Below are positions 12,440-23,520 of a stretch of 64,000 nt of DNA, one piece after another. This stretch comes from Pyrrhosoma nymphula (lineage: Eukaryota; Arthropoda; Insecta; Odonata; Coenagrionidae). The notes under the pieces are model-generated. The model made no database searches. It saw nothing but the letters and a program-made list of their open reading frames with translations, and was not told where the DNA came from. The DNA lies in the NCBI GenBank assembly GCA_963573305.1, contig OY754332.1, positions 55,155,559 to 55,219,558 on the forward strand. Reading direction: 5' to 3'. The stretch's first letter is position 1; the number at the start of each line of letters is the position of its first letter. A program made the position numbers and the translations under genes.

Positions 12440-13200
12440 TTTGGTTAGAAGAGTAGTAAGAAAATGTTAATTAAACCTCTTTTCAATGAATTCAACGACT
12501 TTATGGCAATATTTCAGAAGAAAACGTACCTAGCACAACTGGAAAGCGGAGGTGGTCTGATCTCGCACGATCGAGGCGCGCCTTCACAGTATAATTATCC
12601 CCTCGATTCACCATTGAGCAACAATGTCATTTGCACCAATAACCGGCTGCAAGAAAGGCATTTTCCGAGGGGAAAATGCCAACACAATGATGGCCTCAAT
12701 TCACCAATGGCCGTCGCCGGCAGAAACCGGGAGGAAGGAGAGTGAGCAAGTGGTGGTTAAGAGGACGGGACACACTTTGCTGGCTGAGTGACCCTCGGCA
12801 AAACTAATGACCGGGTTATGGGACATCGAATAATCCGCTGTCAAATATAATACCACAGATTTTCAATGAAAGATGGAACGAAGAGGAAATGAATGTTCCT
12901 CTAAAAAAGGAGATATGTTTTATCGTGACATCCCTTTTCTCCATAAAAAGGAATAATCAGAGTAAATTAGAATGACTTAATGTCTCCAGAGTTGTGCAAT
13001 GCAGAGTTCTCTCAAATTTTAGGCACATATTCAAATCATCTTTTTTTTAGCTTTCACCATGGTATAATGTCATAGTTGAGTAGGCAGAAGCCTATCTGGA
13101 AGACTGAAGACAAAAAAGTGTTTCCTGAGAAACAAGTGTGAATAGATAAGCTCGTGATCAAAATTAAAGCCTTCTTCCGGTGTTTACTCCTCTTATTTTA
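12440..13200 (+). repeat. Old interspersed repeat R, copy 2
   Basis: Aligns with repeat R at 6,941-7,430 and with the copy-B version at about 31,640-32,390 (inverted). Short open frames on both strands are mirrored in the duplicate but show no family motif. A 10-bp hairpin (GGCATTTTCC / GGAAAATGCC, near 12,657-12,680) is imperfect here and extended in copy B. Confidence 0.6.
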
Positions 13201-13825
13201 TAAATTAAAATTGCGTAATTTTAATAATTCTCTATCCCCTAAGCGTTGAACGAAACAAACATAAGCGTATGCAGAATTCTCCCAGCTACTGAGTACAAAT
13301 GTAACACTGCCACTCATCTTCGTGATCGTAGCACAAATCAGGACTGGAGTAATCAGGACAAAGCCATGGTTGTTGAACTCCTCTATCTCCAAGCAGAAAG
13401 AATGGAGATAAAGTTGTTCAGCGAAAATTAATGTAGCATTCAAAAATTACTAAACACACTAAAATTAAAAAATCACATCGGCCCTTCTAGGGGAGCCTGT
13501 AACCCTTAGAGTGCGCGTCCCCAGGTGGTGGATAAGGGAAAGCCCTCACCGGTCTGTATCCTGATACACGGGCGGTTTGGTAGGAAATAAAATACCACCT
13601 GTGGACCCGAAAGGCGGGGAAGGCGGAAATTCTTAGCTGAGGTGAATGCGGATATCCTAAGGGAGTAAACTCAGATGAGGAAATCCCGGTCCTCTTGGAA
13701 GGGGATTGAGGCGATGGGCCTGCACCCCATCACTCAGAAAAACTCCAGAAAATAAGCAACCCTCAATTAAAGCCTTAGAAAACGGGTAGAAAAAAAACAA
13801 AATAAAACAGCACGGAAAAAGACCC

Positions 13826-14560
13826 TGAATATTTTAACGTGGAACGTACAAAGTCTGAATGGAAAAAACAAGCAAGTATACGAAAAATTGGAAAACTATG
13901 GAATAGATATAGTAGCCCTGGTAGAAACAAAAAAGAAAGGAACTGGAAACTAAATACAAGGAATCTACATGCATTTTTAAAGCGGAAGAGAAAAGGCAAA
14001 AATATAAAGATCTGGTTTATCAATTGCTGAAATTAAAGAACAAAAAATTGAAGAACAAAATAAAAAACGGGGATGAAATAAGTAAAAAAATAATGAAAGT
14101 GGAAATAGAAATCTGGTCTTACACATTTGTAGCTGTAGTAGTTTATGCTCCAAATGATAATTCAAACGACAAAATAAAGGATGAACTTATGGATGAGCTG
14201 ACAGAATTGCTTATGGGAATTCCTAAAAGGAAATAATTAGTTATCCTAGGAGATATGAACGCTAGAATAGAAAAAAAGGAAAAAAAATCAGGCAGTAGGA
14301 AGATAGGGAGAGGAAATGATGAATAATAACGCAGAGCATCTGATCGAGTTATGCGAGACAAACTCTCTTCGTACAATGAGTGGATTCTTCCAACATAGAG
14401 ACAATCGTGAAATACACTTGGGTACAACCAATCAAAACGTTGAAATCCATTAGAGGTTACGTGATACTTAGACAAGATACAAACTTAAAAACAGATCATG
14501 TTAGAAAGCACAAAGGTGTAGAAATTCGAAGTCACCATTTCTTACTTATTGTAAGAGTTA
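13826..14560 (+). pseudogene. Retrotransposon AP-type endonuclease domain, copy A
   Basis: Translation in shifting frames gives ILTWNVQSLNGK near 13,830, then GIDIVALVETKKKG near 13,900, the N-terminal TWN and catalytic E motifs of retrotransposon exonuclease-endonuclease-phosphatase domains. AVVVYAPNDN follows at about 14,130, and LVILGDMNARIE (the GDxN motif) at about 14,237. TTNQNVEI and TDHVRKHKG-type sequence near 14,420-14,510 fits the C-terminal YTW/DYI/SDH region, with decay. In life this domain nicks the target DNA to prime reverse transcription. Several frameshifts and stops make it a pseudogene. Confidence 0.7.
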
Positions 14561-15565
14561 AAATGTATGCCATCATCTGTCGTTCAATCCTAAGATTGGT
14601 TGACTGCAGCCCCCATCCTTCCCTATCTAATTCCAGTTCCCTTACTCTCGGGTAGTTCTTCTTGTGTAATTTCCTCTTTACCTGGTCTATGTATTTGTCT
14701 CTTGGCCTTCCTCTTCGGGACCTTTCCCTCTATTTCTCCTTCATTTTTATTCTTCACAAACTCAGAGTGCCTAAGAGTGTGCCTAATCCATTTGCTTCTT
14801 CTTTTCTGTGTAGTGTTCCATACGTTTTGTGAACTTTATTTCTTATTTTACCCGTCCATTTGATCTTCAGCATCCTTCTATACACCAGGTTTCGAATGCT
14901 TCTAATCTTTTCTGATGTGCTTTTCCAATTGTCCATGGTTTCGATTCATAAAGTGCCACGCTCCACCTTATGTTTTTTAGTCCTATCGCCACTGAGCACA
15001 GTATTTATCTTTTCATCATAAACGCCCTCTTAGCTACGCTTGATGTCTCTTCTACTTCTTCCATCCCACGTGATGGTACCATCGAGGTAGGTGAAGGAAA
15101 ATCCACTTACTTTAATTCTCTCCTCTAAGCGTGACTTCTGATTTCAGTTTCTTTCGTCCATATACTAGGATTTTGGTTTTCTCCTTATTTATTTTCATGC
15201 AATATATTCTTGAATAACTTGGTCCTTTGTGTTCAATGATCTTTGCAGATCATCACGATTTCCTGTTATGGCTGCGATATCGTCTGCGAAGCGGGGCACG
15301 TTTATTTATTCTCCGGCAGTCTTCATTCCGTTGTCCCATTTCTTGTGACTCTCCATCTCAACCTATTCCTCAGGTCGTCTCCTGAATATACGACACGATA
15401 ACTATCGCTCCAGTAGTCATCTGCCCGCGTCCAGTTGAACTCGCTGTTTCTCAGGATGTCTACATCCAACCTTTCCTACTCCCATCTTCAACTTCTCTAG
15501 CTTCTCGCTCACCCCTTAGGGCTTCATGTCTACCTCCGTACATTAGCCGTAGCCCTCACCCGGAG
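14560..15565 (-). mobile_element. Internally deleted RTE-like element, antisense, copy A
   Basis: Read on the minus strand, an endonuclease segment comes first (about 15,500-15,370; DDYWSDSYRV-type residues, clearest in copy B). It is followed at once by the RT motif C, PRFADDIAAI (about 15,300-15,270), MKINKEKTKILVYG, and a C-terminal tail RRMLKIKWT ... ANGLGTLLGTLSL (about 14,870-14,740) and RGRPRDKYIDQVKRKL (about 14,700). The C-terminal part of EN and most of RT, including motifs A and B, are missing, so it is an internal deletion derivative. It sits antisense inside the family X relic and is shared with copy B (43,790-44,795). Confidence 0.7.
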
Positions 15566-15579
15566 ATCAAATTGGGGGA

Positions 15580-16245
15580 CCATTTTGACTCCGGAATATT
15601 TTACAGAAATACCATTACGTCATATCCTTGCAAGGTTGCATCGTTAAGGGTGATTAATGTGGTGGTTTCTCGTTGCCTTCCAAGTCGAAATACTCGACAG
15701 ATCATTGTCAAAAGCTATATATGAAGCAGCGCTTGGTGAGAAAGAATCTAGAACTATGGAAACCCTGCATTACTGGTGTAGGGAAGATCTAAAAAAAACT
15801 TGGTGGAGTTAAAAAGGAATATGCACAACAAATGGCTACCTACTAATGATCCTGAAGACCGTAAACAATATACAAGAATAAGATACGAGGTAATAAGGGA
15901 AATAAACGCAGCAAGAAATGAAGCATGGGGGAATAAATGCCAGGTGGGACAAAAATGATGGCGGGAAAAAAATAAGGGAATTAACAAAGAAAAACATAAA
16001 GAATATTCAGAAAGAAATAATAAAAATGAATGACTGGTTAAATTTTTACAAATAAATGTTCTCCAATGACAGAATAATTTAACAGAATACAAACAGAAAC
16101 AAAAATGGAGAACGAAATACCATTTATAAGAGTTGGAGAAGTCAAAGAAGCACTTAAAAACGTGAAAAATGGCAAATGTCCAGATCCTGGAGGTGTTTCA
16201 GTAGAGCTCTAAACCCTTAAGTAGATTCAAGGGGACTGTTTGACC
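15580..16245 (+). pseudogene. RT N-terminal region of family X relic, copy A
   Basis: Downstream of the antisense insertion the plus strand resumes with AIYEAALGEKESRT, then KKTWWS and later IPFIRVGEVKEALKNVKNGKCPDPGGVSVEL (split here: VGEVKEALKNVKNG and CPDPGGVSVEL) at about 16,120-16,210. The V-x-x-AL-x-x-K-NGK-x-PGPDG-x-x-x-E block is the RT fingers signature of EN-RT retrotransposons. A TAA stop interrupts it right after VEL and homology to RT ends near 16,245. No catalytic YADD region follows. Confidence 0.65.
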
Positions 16246-16904
16246 ACCCACGCATTTACCATTACATCTAACTTTTTAACTGTAAAAAAATTGTTGACAT
16301 GAACTTCATGAACTTGGAATTTACCCATACCAAATAAAAAAGTTTTTAATCTTAAATAATTTCAATTTCACTTACAATTTTGGGTCCTAGGGATCAAAGT
16401 GACATTGCGCGCCTACTAAAGTTGCACTTTCTGTCCATGGTGTCCATTTGCCATAATTCCCTAGTTGTGATTAACGTGAGCAGAATTCAAAAATGTTTAC
16501 AATCAATATATCTGTAAGCTATTTATTGTGATAAAAGAAATATCTGTTTCCATATGCCATTGCAGGCAAGTTATTGGAACTCCAAGAAAATTATACGCGA
16601 AAATTTGGTGAAAAAAATTTCCGATAATGATGACTTTTTGCGAAATGTTAATCAATAAGCTGAAATCAAGCTAGGATTTATCTTGAGTTCACCGCAGGCA
16701 TTTGATAGCGAGTATTGAAAGATTGATTTCATAAACTGAAAAAATGGCCAATCAAATAGCATTAGGTGAGAAGAAGGAGAGAAGTAATTGGTACTGGAAA
16801 TTTTGTTGTTATCGCAATGATAGTTTTTTAGTAAAAATCTAGATCGCATTAGTTTCAGCTTATCACGGGGATATCATTTTACCTTCAGATTACATGTGTC
16901 GAAG
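16246..16904. other. No gene recognised
   Basis: AT-rich linker between two retrotransposon relics, conserved in copy B at about 45,475-46,135. Small open frames on the minus strand (about 65-70 codons) lack any motif and are broken differently in the two copies. Confidence 0.5.
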
Positions 16905-18285
16905 AGGCCACTCGGAATTCGGCGAAGTTGATTTGGGATGTGATTGCAGTGACGAGAACACTTGTAGAAAGAAAAATTGAATAAAATCAGAATGATTTTG
17001 CCTGCTTTTTAGATTTCAAAAAGGTGTTTGTACGAGTAAATTCGGAAAATAGAGTGGAGATGCATATGAAAATAAGTATACATCGGCGAGATATGACACT
17101 CATCCGAAACATATTCTGAAGGCAGAGTTTAGATTGGCTGATGGAGAATTATGGTGGGCAGTTGTAGGCCGTGGGGTGCGGCAAGGGTGCCCGTTGTCGC
17201 CTTTGTATTTGAACATCCATGCTGAGAAAATGGTAAGAGAGGATAAGGAAGAGCTAGATGTGGGAATGAAAATAGGAGGCGAGCTGATTAAGACATTTTG
17301 ATTCACAGACGACCAGACGTTTTCCATTTTGAATAAAGAAAAAGTTTTACTTTTCCACGTTATATTTAAAACTACGACCGATTACACCTTGATAAAGCAT
17401 CTTCTGGCAGATTCTTAAGCTTCACCCATTGTATATATACAGAGAGCAATTTGCTTAAAAATGAGTGTGTTGGTATGAAATGGGGGAGGGGAGTAGGGCG
17501 GTAACGAAAAGGCGGAGTGAAATAAACTGAGGAATTAAGAGCATTTTTTAACACAAAGCAGGGTTGTGACCGAGACTATTGGGAGTTGTGTAAAGATGAA
17601 TAGTACAGCAACCCAATCCTTACGTACAGGATGTGAGGGGGGGGGGGGCAATGAGAAAGGAAAAGAAGGAAAGGGAATCGGGAAAGGACAGTTGGAGTAG
17701 AAGGTCACCTAGATACAAAGTTTTCTATTTGTTATAGAGGGAGTGCTAGGCAAGAGTGGTTAATAGCCACCGTACAAACATCTGTAAGGGCAAGGAGAGT
17801 AGACTAAGATCTGCCGAAGCTAAGGATCAAAAAAGGGGCCTGAAGTGAGGAGCCGGAAAAAGGACCCCTGTGGAAACCTCGGGTGGGTTTATGAATGTGC
17901 TAAAAACGTGTGGTCGTTGGGGGGGGGAGCTCCTAGCAGCAGAAAGTGGTGAGACGGAGGAGGGGGGGAGGAAGGGGTGGAGAGGAGATAGTAAGTGGGA
18001 GAGTGGTATTTTTTCCTCCTTTTAATAAATTGTGGAAAAGCAAAAAGTTATTTTATTCAAATTGGATATATTTCACGTCCACGAAGTCAAGCCTGAAGCA
18101 ATAAAATTTTGACCAGGTTTTGGTTTGTCTATCCAAGGATTGGAAGATTTAGTAAATGCATCAGAATTTCAGTGCGAGAAATATGGAATGAAAACAAATC
18201 ACAAAAAAAAACAAAATTAATGAGATTTTCTTGGACAAAAAAAGCGAGGCTTGTCATAAATGTGGGAAGGCAATAACCGGCTTTG
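16905..18285 (+). pseudogene. RTE reverse transcriptase relic, split by an insertion, copy A
   Basis: Degenerate RT of the same family as the nearly intact element at 57,990-61,295. Recognisable pieces are EFGEV (from QFGFR), a decayed motif A (ACFLDFKKVFVRV type, about 16,998-17,035), GELWWAVVGRGVRQGCPLSP with motif B (about 17,140-17,205), MVREDKEELDVGMKIGGELIK, and FTDDQT at about 17,303-17,320. FTDDQT replaces motif C FADDQ and keeps both Asp residues. After a 0.8-kb insertion the protein resumes with GLEDLVNASEFQCEKYGMK and TKLMRFSWTKKARLVINVG (about 18,140-18,265). Frameshifts and stops are frequent. It lacks EN and the C-terminal tail. Confidence 0.75.
17323..18110 (-). mobile_element. 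PLE-like insertion in the RTE relic, copy A
   Basis: The insertion divides RT motif C from the following block and is flanked by GACCAG-type direct repeats (17,311 and 18,111). In copy B these are a 12-bp GACCAGACGTTG / GACCAGATGTTG duplication. Short inverted ends built on CTTTTCCAC (left, about 17,354) and GTGGAAAAG (about 18,033) and a long polypyrimidine stretch on the minus strand (17,630-18,010) match the layout of the better preserved PLE at 56,912-57,733. No RT or GIY-YIG motif is left, so the PLE assignment is an inference from architecture. Confidence 0.45.
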
Positions 18286-20165
18286 TGCTTTAATACATCC
18301 TCCCAGTGGGAACATTATGTAGATAGATTATTAAAATGCCCTCAAACTTAGTTTTCGGATGCGTATATAGTGCATCCGATGTGCATGAAGTACAACATTC
18401 GAAAAATGGCATCTGCATCCATCCATATCCTTGGGTATAGCTTTTAAAATCGTTTGACTCAGGTCAGGTCTTGCCAGCATAGATAATTTCTTTATCCTGG
18501 TTTATGCATTGCAAAACCCAGGTAATATTGTTGATAAAAACAAAAAACTTGTATAGAGTTGGATTATGAGAGTAAACGTATATTCCAGTTTTACCGGGGG
18601 CGTTCCGTCGTTATCAAAACCGTTAACTAAGATGAACCATTTATAGGAAGGAAAATGACACGCAGGCGTTTACGGGGAAGTATTTACGACGAAGAGAACG
18701 AAGAGGTGCATGAGTGGAAGCAGAAGAGGAGGCGCGCAGCGTTGAAAAGACTATTGAAATTATAGTTTCTCAATTTACGGAGAGTAATCCCCAAAATCTA
18801 CCTCTTTACCATAAATGTCCATGTTTTAGAACTTTTCACCTCTCTAAAATCTGAGAAGAAATGTAAATGCTAAAATTCTCCTTTCCATCCCTCCCAATTA
18901 TCGCAACGTGATAAAAATAAGAGGGGGGGGCTTCCCCCGAAAATTGTGGGTGATGGGGGAAAACGGATGTCATTTAACATAAGAATCAGCAGGAATGGTA
19001 TCAGGGCTCGAAAAAAAAAACTTGCCGACTAGTGTTATTTGTAAAAATATGACACTCTTGATATTGTCACAAGCAAACGGCTAAGAAATACCTCAATCCT
19101 GAAAATGTAGAAATTGACCAGGCAGTTTTTATATTTCCGGAATGCTTTTCTCTATATTTACCATTAATGTGCGCAATAATAGTTAAATCTAATGTTAGTA
19201 ATCAGCATGAAGTTGGTTAGAGTATGAATTCGTATGCAAAATTCATCTGTCAACATTAGCTTTTTATGCTAAAATTTCATTACTAATTGTATTGATTTAT
19301 AAGTATTCTCGATAATATCTTTTACTTTGCATTTGATCAGTCTACACTACGAGTTTTTCTCCTTAATTACTTATTAATGTCATACATTTAATTTATTTTT
19401 GATCTTAAAATATCCAAGATGCGCTGAATTCACCTTTTTTATTGTTATAGAATCCGAGCAGTATTATTTTGTGGTAGTATTATTACATAAAATTTTTGTG
19501 GTAGTGTTTGTACATAAAAAACATATTCATATGTATTGCCTATCGAGGTAGTGATGATACAGAGTTTTCTATGACAAGGAAAGGGTGTTTTTCTTTGAAT
19601 TTGCAATATAGATGCAAATGAATACGAAAAATAATCAGGTTTTGCCTTAGGAGGCCTTACAGTGTCCATTATAGAACATAACCCAATTGCTGGCCAAGTC
19701 TGATAGTGGAATAATTGATTTTTCATTGCTTTCAGATTATATGTGATGTACACAGGTCCTACCTTATGCCATCTCCAGATTTGTCCTCATAGCTTATAGG
19801 AACATCAGTGTAATAAATCAAACATAAGATGATGGAATGGGGTACAGATAACGCTCGGGTGTTGGAAGCTGATATTTACACTACTTGCCAAGGGAATAAA
19901 TGTTAAAACTCAAAAGATATTATGCAACGCAAATGTAGCTACTGTCATAGCGAATACTTAGCGACACAGAGGAGGAAATTAGGCCCCAGGTTGATCCTAA
20001 TCTACGTTAAATATCACGAAGCCGGATTTCTGAGCGGGTACTTCCAGCTAGACTTTTTGACATTGCGTCGCGATAAAACATATGAAGTGCCACAACAGTA
20101 TTGTAACATTGAATTTCCGTACTTCGCTACAAGCTGACAAGTTTAGCGCTTGAAATGAGTAAGCT
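18286..20165. other. No gene; copy-A-specific stretch at about 18,780-19,030
   Basis: Shared with 47,535-49,385 except for about 245 bp (18,780-19,030) found only in copy A. Copy A reads straight through the site (near 19,080) where copy B has a foldback insertion. A 71-codon frame at 19,922-20,137 is disrupted in copy B and so is not a gene. Confidence 0.5.
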
Positions 20166-22575
20166 CAAACTAGACACCTATCTTAAGAGACTGTAAAAAT
20201 AATCTAGTGATAATGGGGGAATATCAATAGAAATATACTAGCATATGATGACCAAAGTGATCACTACATTAATCTAATGAATTCTAATGGCATAAACAGT
20301 TTAATTGATCAACCGACTAGAATATTTAAATATTCCGCAACTTGTATTGATCATGTTTTTTCCAGAATTTACAATTCATATAAATTCAAAATGTCTATAA
20401 ATGTGCATCACTTGGCTATCACTGATCATTCCTTGGTTAAATTTAACATTTCTACATCATATTTTTTATTCCGCTGATTGTTCCGAGGGGAAAAGAAATG
20501 TTGCGAAAAAACAAACATTGGAACTTTTAAATCCTTGGTTAACAGTGTTGACTGGTCTCCAGTATATATATAGAGACAAATGCTTCCACAGCCTTCGATT
20601 TGATAGTGGATTTTTTGTGTACCAGTCTTGAATTATCGAAATATGAACTTGCTTCTCTCTTGCTTCTTCTATGTCTCACCTATGCTTTTGAATTCCTAGA
20701 TGAAAGTAAACTTGCTAAATATTTTTGATAAAAGAAATTATCCCTTAAGGAAAACTAGACGCTATCCTAATAATAAAAGCATTCAAATGAAATTTTTCAA
20801 GTATAAAAACAATCTAAGGAAAACGTTAAGGTCTGCGTCAAACGAATACCATATGAACCAATTTGAAAAATTTCGAGGTAACATTAGTCAGCAATGGAAT
20901 TTGTTATGGGAATTGTTGGGAGAGAAAACTGCACGTCCACATACTTTAGAATTGAAATCAAGTGGTGAAACAATAAAAAATTCATTTTATCTAGCTTCTG
21001 AATTTAATAGTTACTTTTTTAGTGTGTTTGATTCAAGTAAAATCCTTTTAAATACCAGTAAGTTTTTGAAAAACCCTTGTGCTGGTTCTCAATCTTTCCT
21101 TTCAATCTTTTCTTGGTTCTTATATCTTAGAGCCAGTTTTACCCACTGATATAATTAATATAGTCTATTCAATTCCACAACGGAAATCGCCAGGTCCTGA
21201 TGGAATAAATACTAAATTGCTAAGGGCTTTTATCTTAGATATTGCACCAGTTTTTGCTCATGGATTGCAACCTGAGCCTGTTAAAAGGAGAATTTCCCAA
21301 TTCTCTGAAAAAAGGTATTGTGATTCCGGTTCATAAAAAGGGTGATAAAACTGAAGTACGGATTTACAGGCCTATTTCACTGCTGTCAATTCTTTCAATG
21401 GTGTTAGAGAAGCTTGTTAAATTTAGGTAGTTAAAATACTTGAAGAAGTGTAACTATTTTAGTCAAAATCAGTTCGGCTTTATGTCTACTAAGGGCACGG
21501 AGGATGCGCTTGCCCACTTCAGTCAAGTATATTCTGCGATAAACTCACATAGGAAGGTAATTAGTTTATTTATTGACATATCGAAAGCCTTTGACACTTT
21601 GAAACACGATTCCTTTTTAATTAAATTGCATCATTCGGGTATACGCCGAGTCACACTAAAATGGTTTCAAAGCTATCCATATGACCGCTCTAAGTGTGTA
21701 CTAGTGAATGACCATCTCAGTGTATACCAAAAGATTTTCTCTGGTGTACCTCAAGGTTCTGTATTAGGATCAATTCTTTTCATAATATATATTAACGACT
21801 TATGTAGCCACACATTCAAATGCAAATTAACTGATTTTGCGGATGACATAGCATTAAGCTATGATTCCTTGACATGTGAGCAGCTAGAAAGCGATGTAAA
21901 TCTGGATTTGACAATCTGACTATTCTAAAATATGTTGTTCCTGCCCAATTATTGAAAAGTTGGAGGTGTATAAATACCTTGGTGTACACGTAGACAAATG
22001 CTTAAAATGGAAAAATCACCTCAAAGCTGACGCTAAGGTACTTATGGTCCTGCTCATCCGAAATGTATTTTATTCGCAATAAATGCCCGATAGCCTTCCG
22101 CAAGGCGATTTATTGCGCCCTTGCGCAGTCCAAATTAACGTATGGGTTATTTTGTTGGGGATGATCTTATAAAAATGCTTTACATCCAGTTGTTGTTTTA
22201 TTAAAGAGGATTGTTCGAGTTCTATGTTTAAAAACCCGCTATGAGCACACATTTCCGCCATTCCTAAATTTGAATTTACTCCCATTAAAGCATTTATTTT
22301 TGTATAGAACACTGAGAATGTTTTATATCCGATTTGGTGATAGGCCAATATTGTTTTGGAACTTATAACAAAAAAACTGTTTACAACATCAGAGTAAATC
22401 ATTTTATAAGGCATGCCAAACCTAATATCTCATTGTACAAAAGATCATTTGTGTATTTAGGGCCAAAATGTATAACATATTGCCATGCTATATAACTCAT
22501 GTTAATAGCTCTCATGTATTTCTTAAATTGATAATAAAATGGCTGTTGCAAAAAGAGGAAGTTTTTGGATTATCT
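20166..22575 (+). pseudogene. Jockey/CR1-like retrotransposon EN-RT relic, copy A
   Basis: The EN C-terminal half comes first: NLVIMG near 20,200, LIDQPTRI at about 20,305, CIDHVFSRI, and ITDHSLV at about 20,418. RT follows in several frames: RKSPGPDGINTKLL (about 21,185), VIPVHKKGD and YRPISLLSI (about 21,320-21,400), QFGFMSTKGTEDAL (21,470), motif A ISLFIDISKAFDTL (about 21,560-21,600), motif B SGVPQGSVLGSILF (about 21,740-21,780) and motif C TDFADDIAL (about 21,830-21,855) with both Asp retained. The tail block LEVYKYLGVHVDKCLKW starts near 21,960. This enzyme copies element RNA at a nicked target. At least six frameshifts or stops, plus a deletion of about 115 bp near 21,918 relative to copy B, make it dead. 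The clade call (Jockey superfamily/CR1-like) rests on motif style. Confidence 0.8.
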
Positions 22576-22626
22576 TAAAAAATATAAAAAAAAGTTTTTC
22601 ACTTTTGTCTTGTTTCTGGGTAAAAG

Positions 22627-23520
22627 TGCCTTGTTTTGTTTAAAACTGAAATTGTTTTTTTTTGTTTTAGTTCACACGTACCAAAATAAATTTTGATTCT
22701 AATTTAAAATAAAAGAAAATTTGTAAATATGGACCAATGAATTTTAACCTATGCCCTAAAAATGCGTTGATTATTTTTTATGTAAGGCAGACTTTAGTTT
22801 AACTGATTTATTGTAAGGACTGCCATACTTCAATTTAGCGCCTAGCAAAAGTGCCTTGTTTTGTTTAAAACTAAAATTGTTTTTTTTTTGTTTTAGTTCA
22901 CACGTACCAAAGTTGAAAAGGTGTCATATACAGGTCCCCCTTTTTGACACCCTATTACATCTCCATGTATAAAATGTATATATATATATATAATATCGTG
23001 TTGTAAAAATACTACTGGAGAAATCAATTTCATTTCATATGCGAAGTGGGATGAGCCATTATGGTTTGCGAAGTGGGTTGAGCTCTATGAAAGACGAAAT
23101 AATGAATACATATCCCACTGTGACCGTTATAATAGAAAGACATTAACATCAACTTCTTATTTCGCGATCCCCCGCAAAAGCATGACGCAAAAGGATGGAA
23201 ACAATGACAAAACCTTTTGAAGATTCGTGAATAGATAGTTTTATCTATGCATAAGAAACCATTTTCCTAAAATATTTGACTAATTTGCCTCTTAGGCGGA
23301 ATGTAAATCATTTTATCATTTTGCAACCCATAAAAATGTATTTAGGACTGTTATAAGTTTTGATTCTAATTTAAAATATAAGAAAATTTGTAAACATGGA
23401 CCAATGAATTTTAATCTATGCCCTAAAACTGCCTTGATTATTTTTTATGTAAGGCATACTTTATTTTAACTGATTTATTGTAAGGACTGCCATACTTCAA
23501 TTTAGCGAAACCATAATGTC
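22627..23520 (+). repeat. Local interspersed duplication specific to copy A
   Basis: Segment P (GTGCCTTGTTTTGTTTAAAAC ... CACACGTACCAAA; split here as GTGCCTTGTTTTG and CACACGTACCAAA) occurs at about 22,630-22,683 and again at 22,850-22,910. Segment Q (TTTTGATTCTAATTTAAAATA through CAATTTAGCG; begins TTTTGATTCTAATTT) occurs at about 22,692-22,848 and 23,355-23,515. Copy B has each only once (56,770-56,830 and 62,305-62,455). The extra P-Q pair therefore arose in copy A. Confidence 0.75.

Larger units (their letters stand above)
13481..16245 (+). mobile_element. RTE-like non-LTR retrotransposon relic (family X), copy A
   Basis: This is a plus-strand EN-RT retrotransposon relic. A GC-richer 5' leader (13,481-13,800) precedes an endonuclease-type reading frame, then RT N-terminal sequence. 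It is split by an antisense element (14,560-15,565) and truncated near 16,245 within the RT fingers. The whole arrangement recurs at 42,710-45,470 at offset 29,229, so it was present before the duplication. Confidence 0.7.

Noticed and set aside
13481..13800. Small structured RNA gene in the GC-richer leader
   Set aside because: The position immediately before an EN frame and duplication with the rest of family X make it a retrotransposon 5' UTR.
17323..18110. Host gene in the polypyrimidine-rich minus-strand frames
   Set aside because: Frames are compositional, differ between copies A and B, and the region is bounded by a target duplication inside an RT relic.
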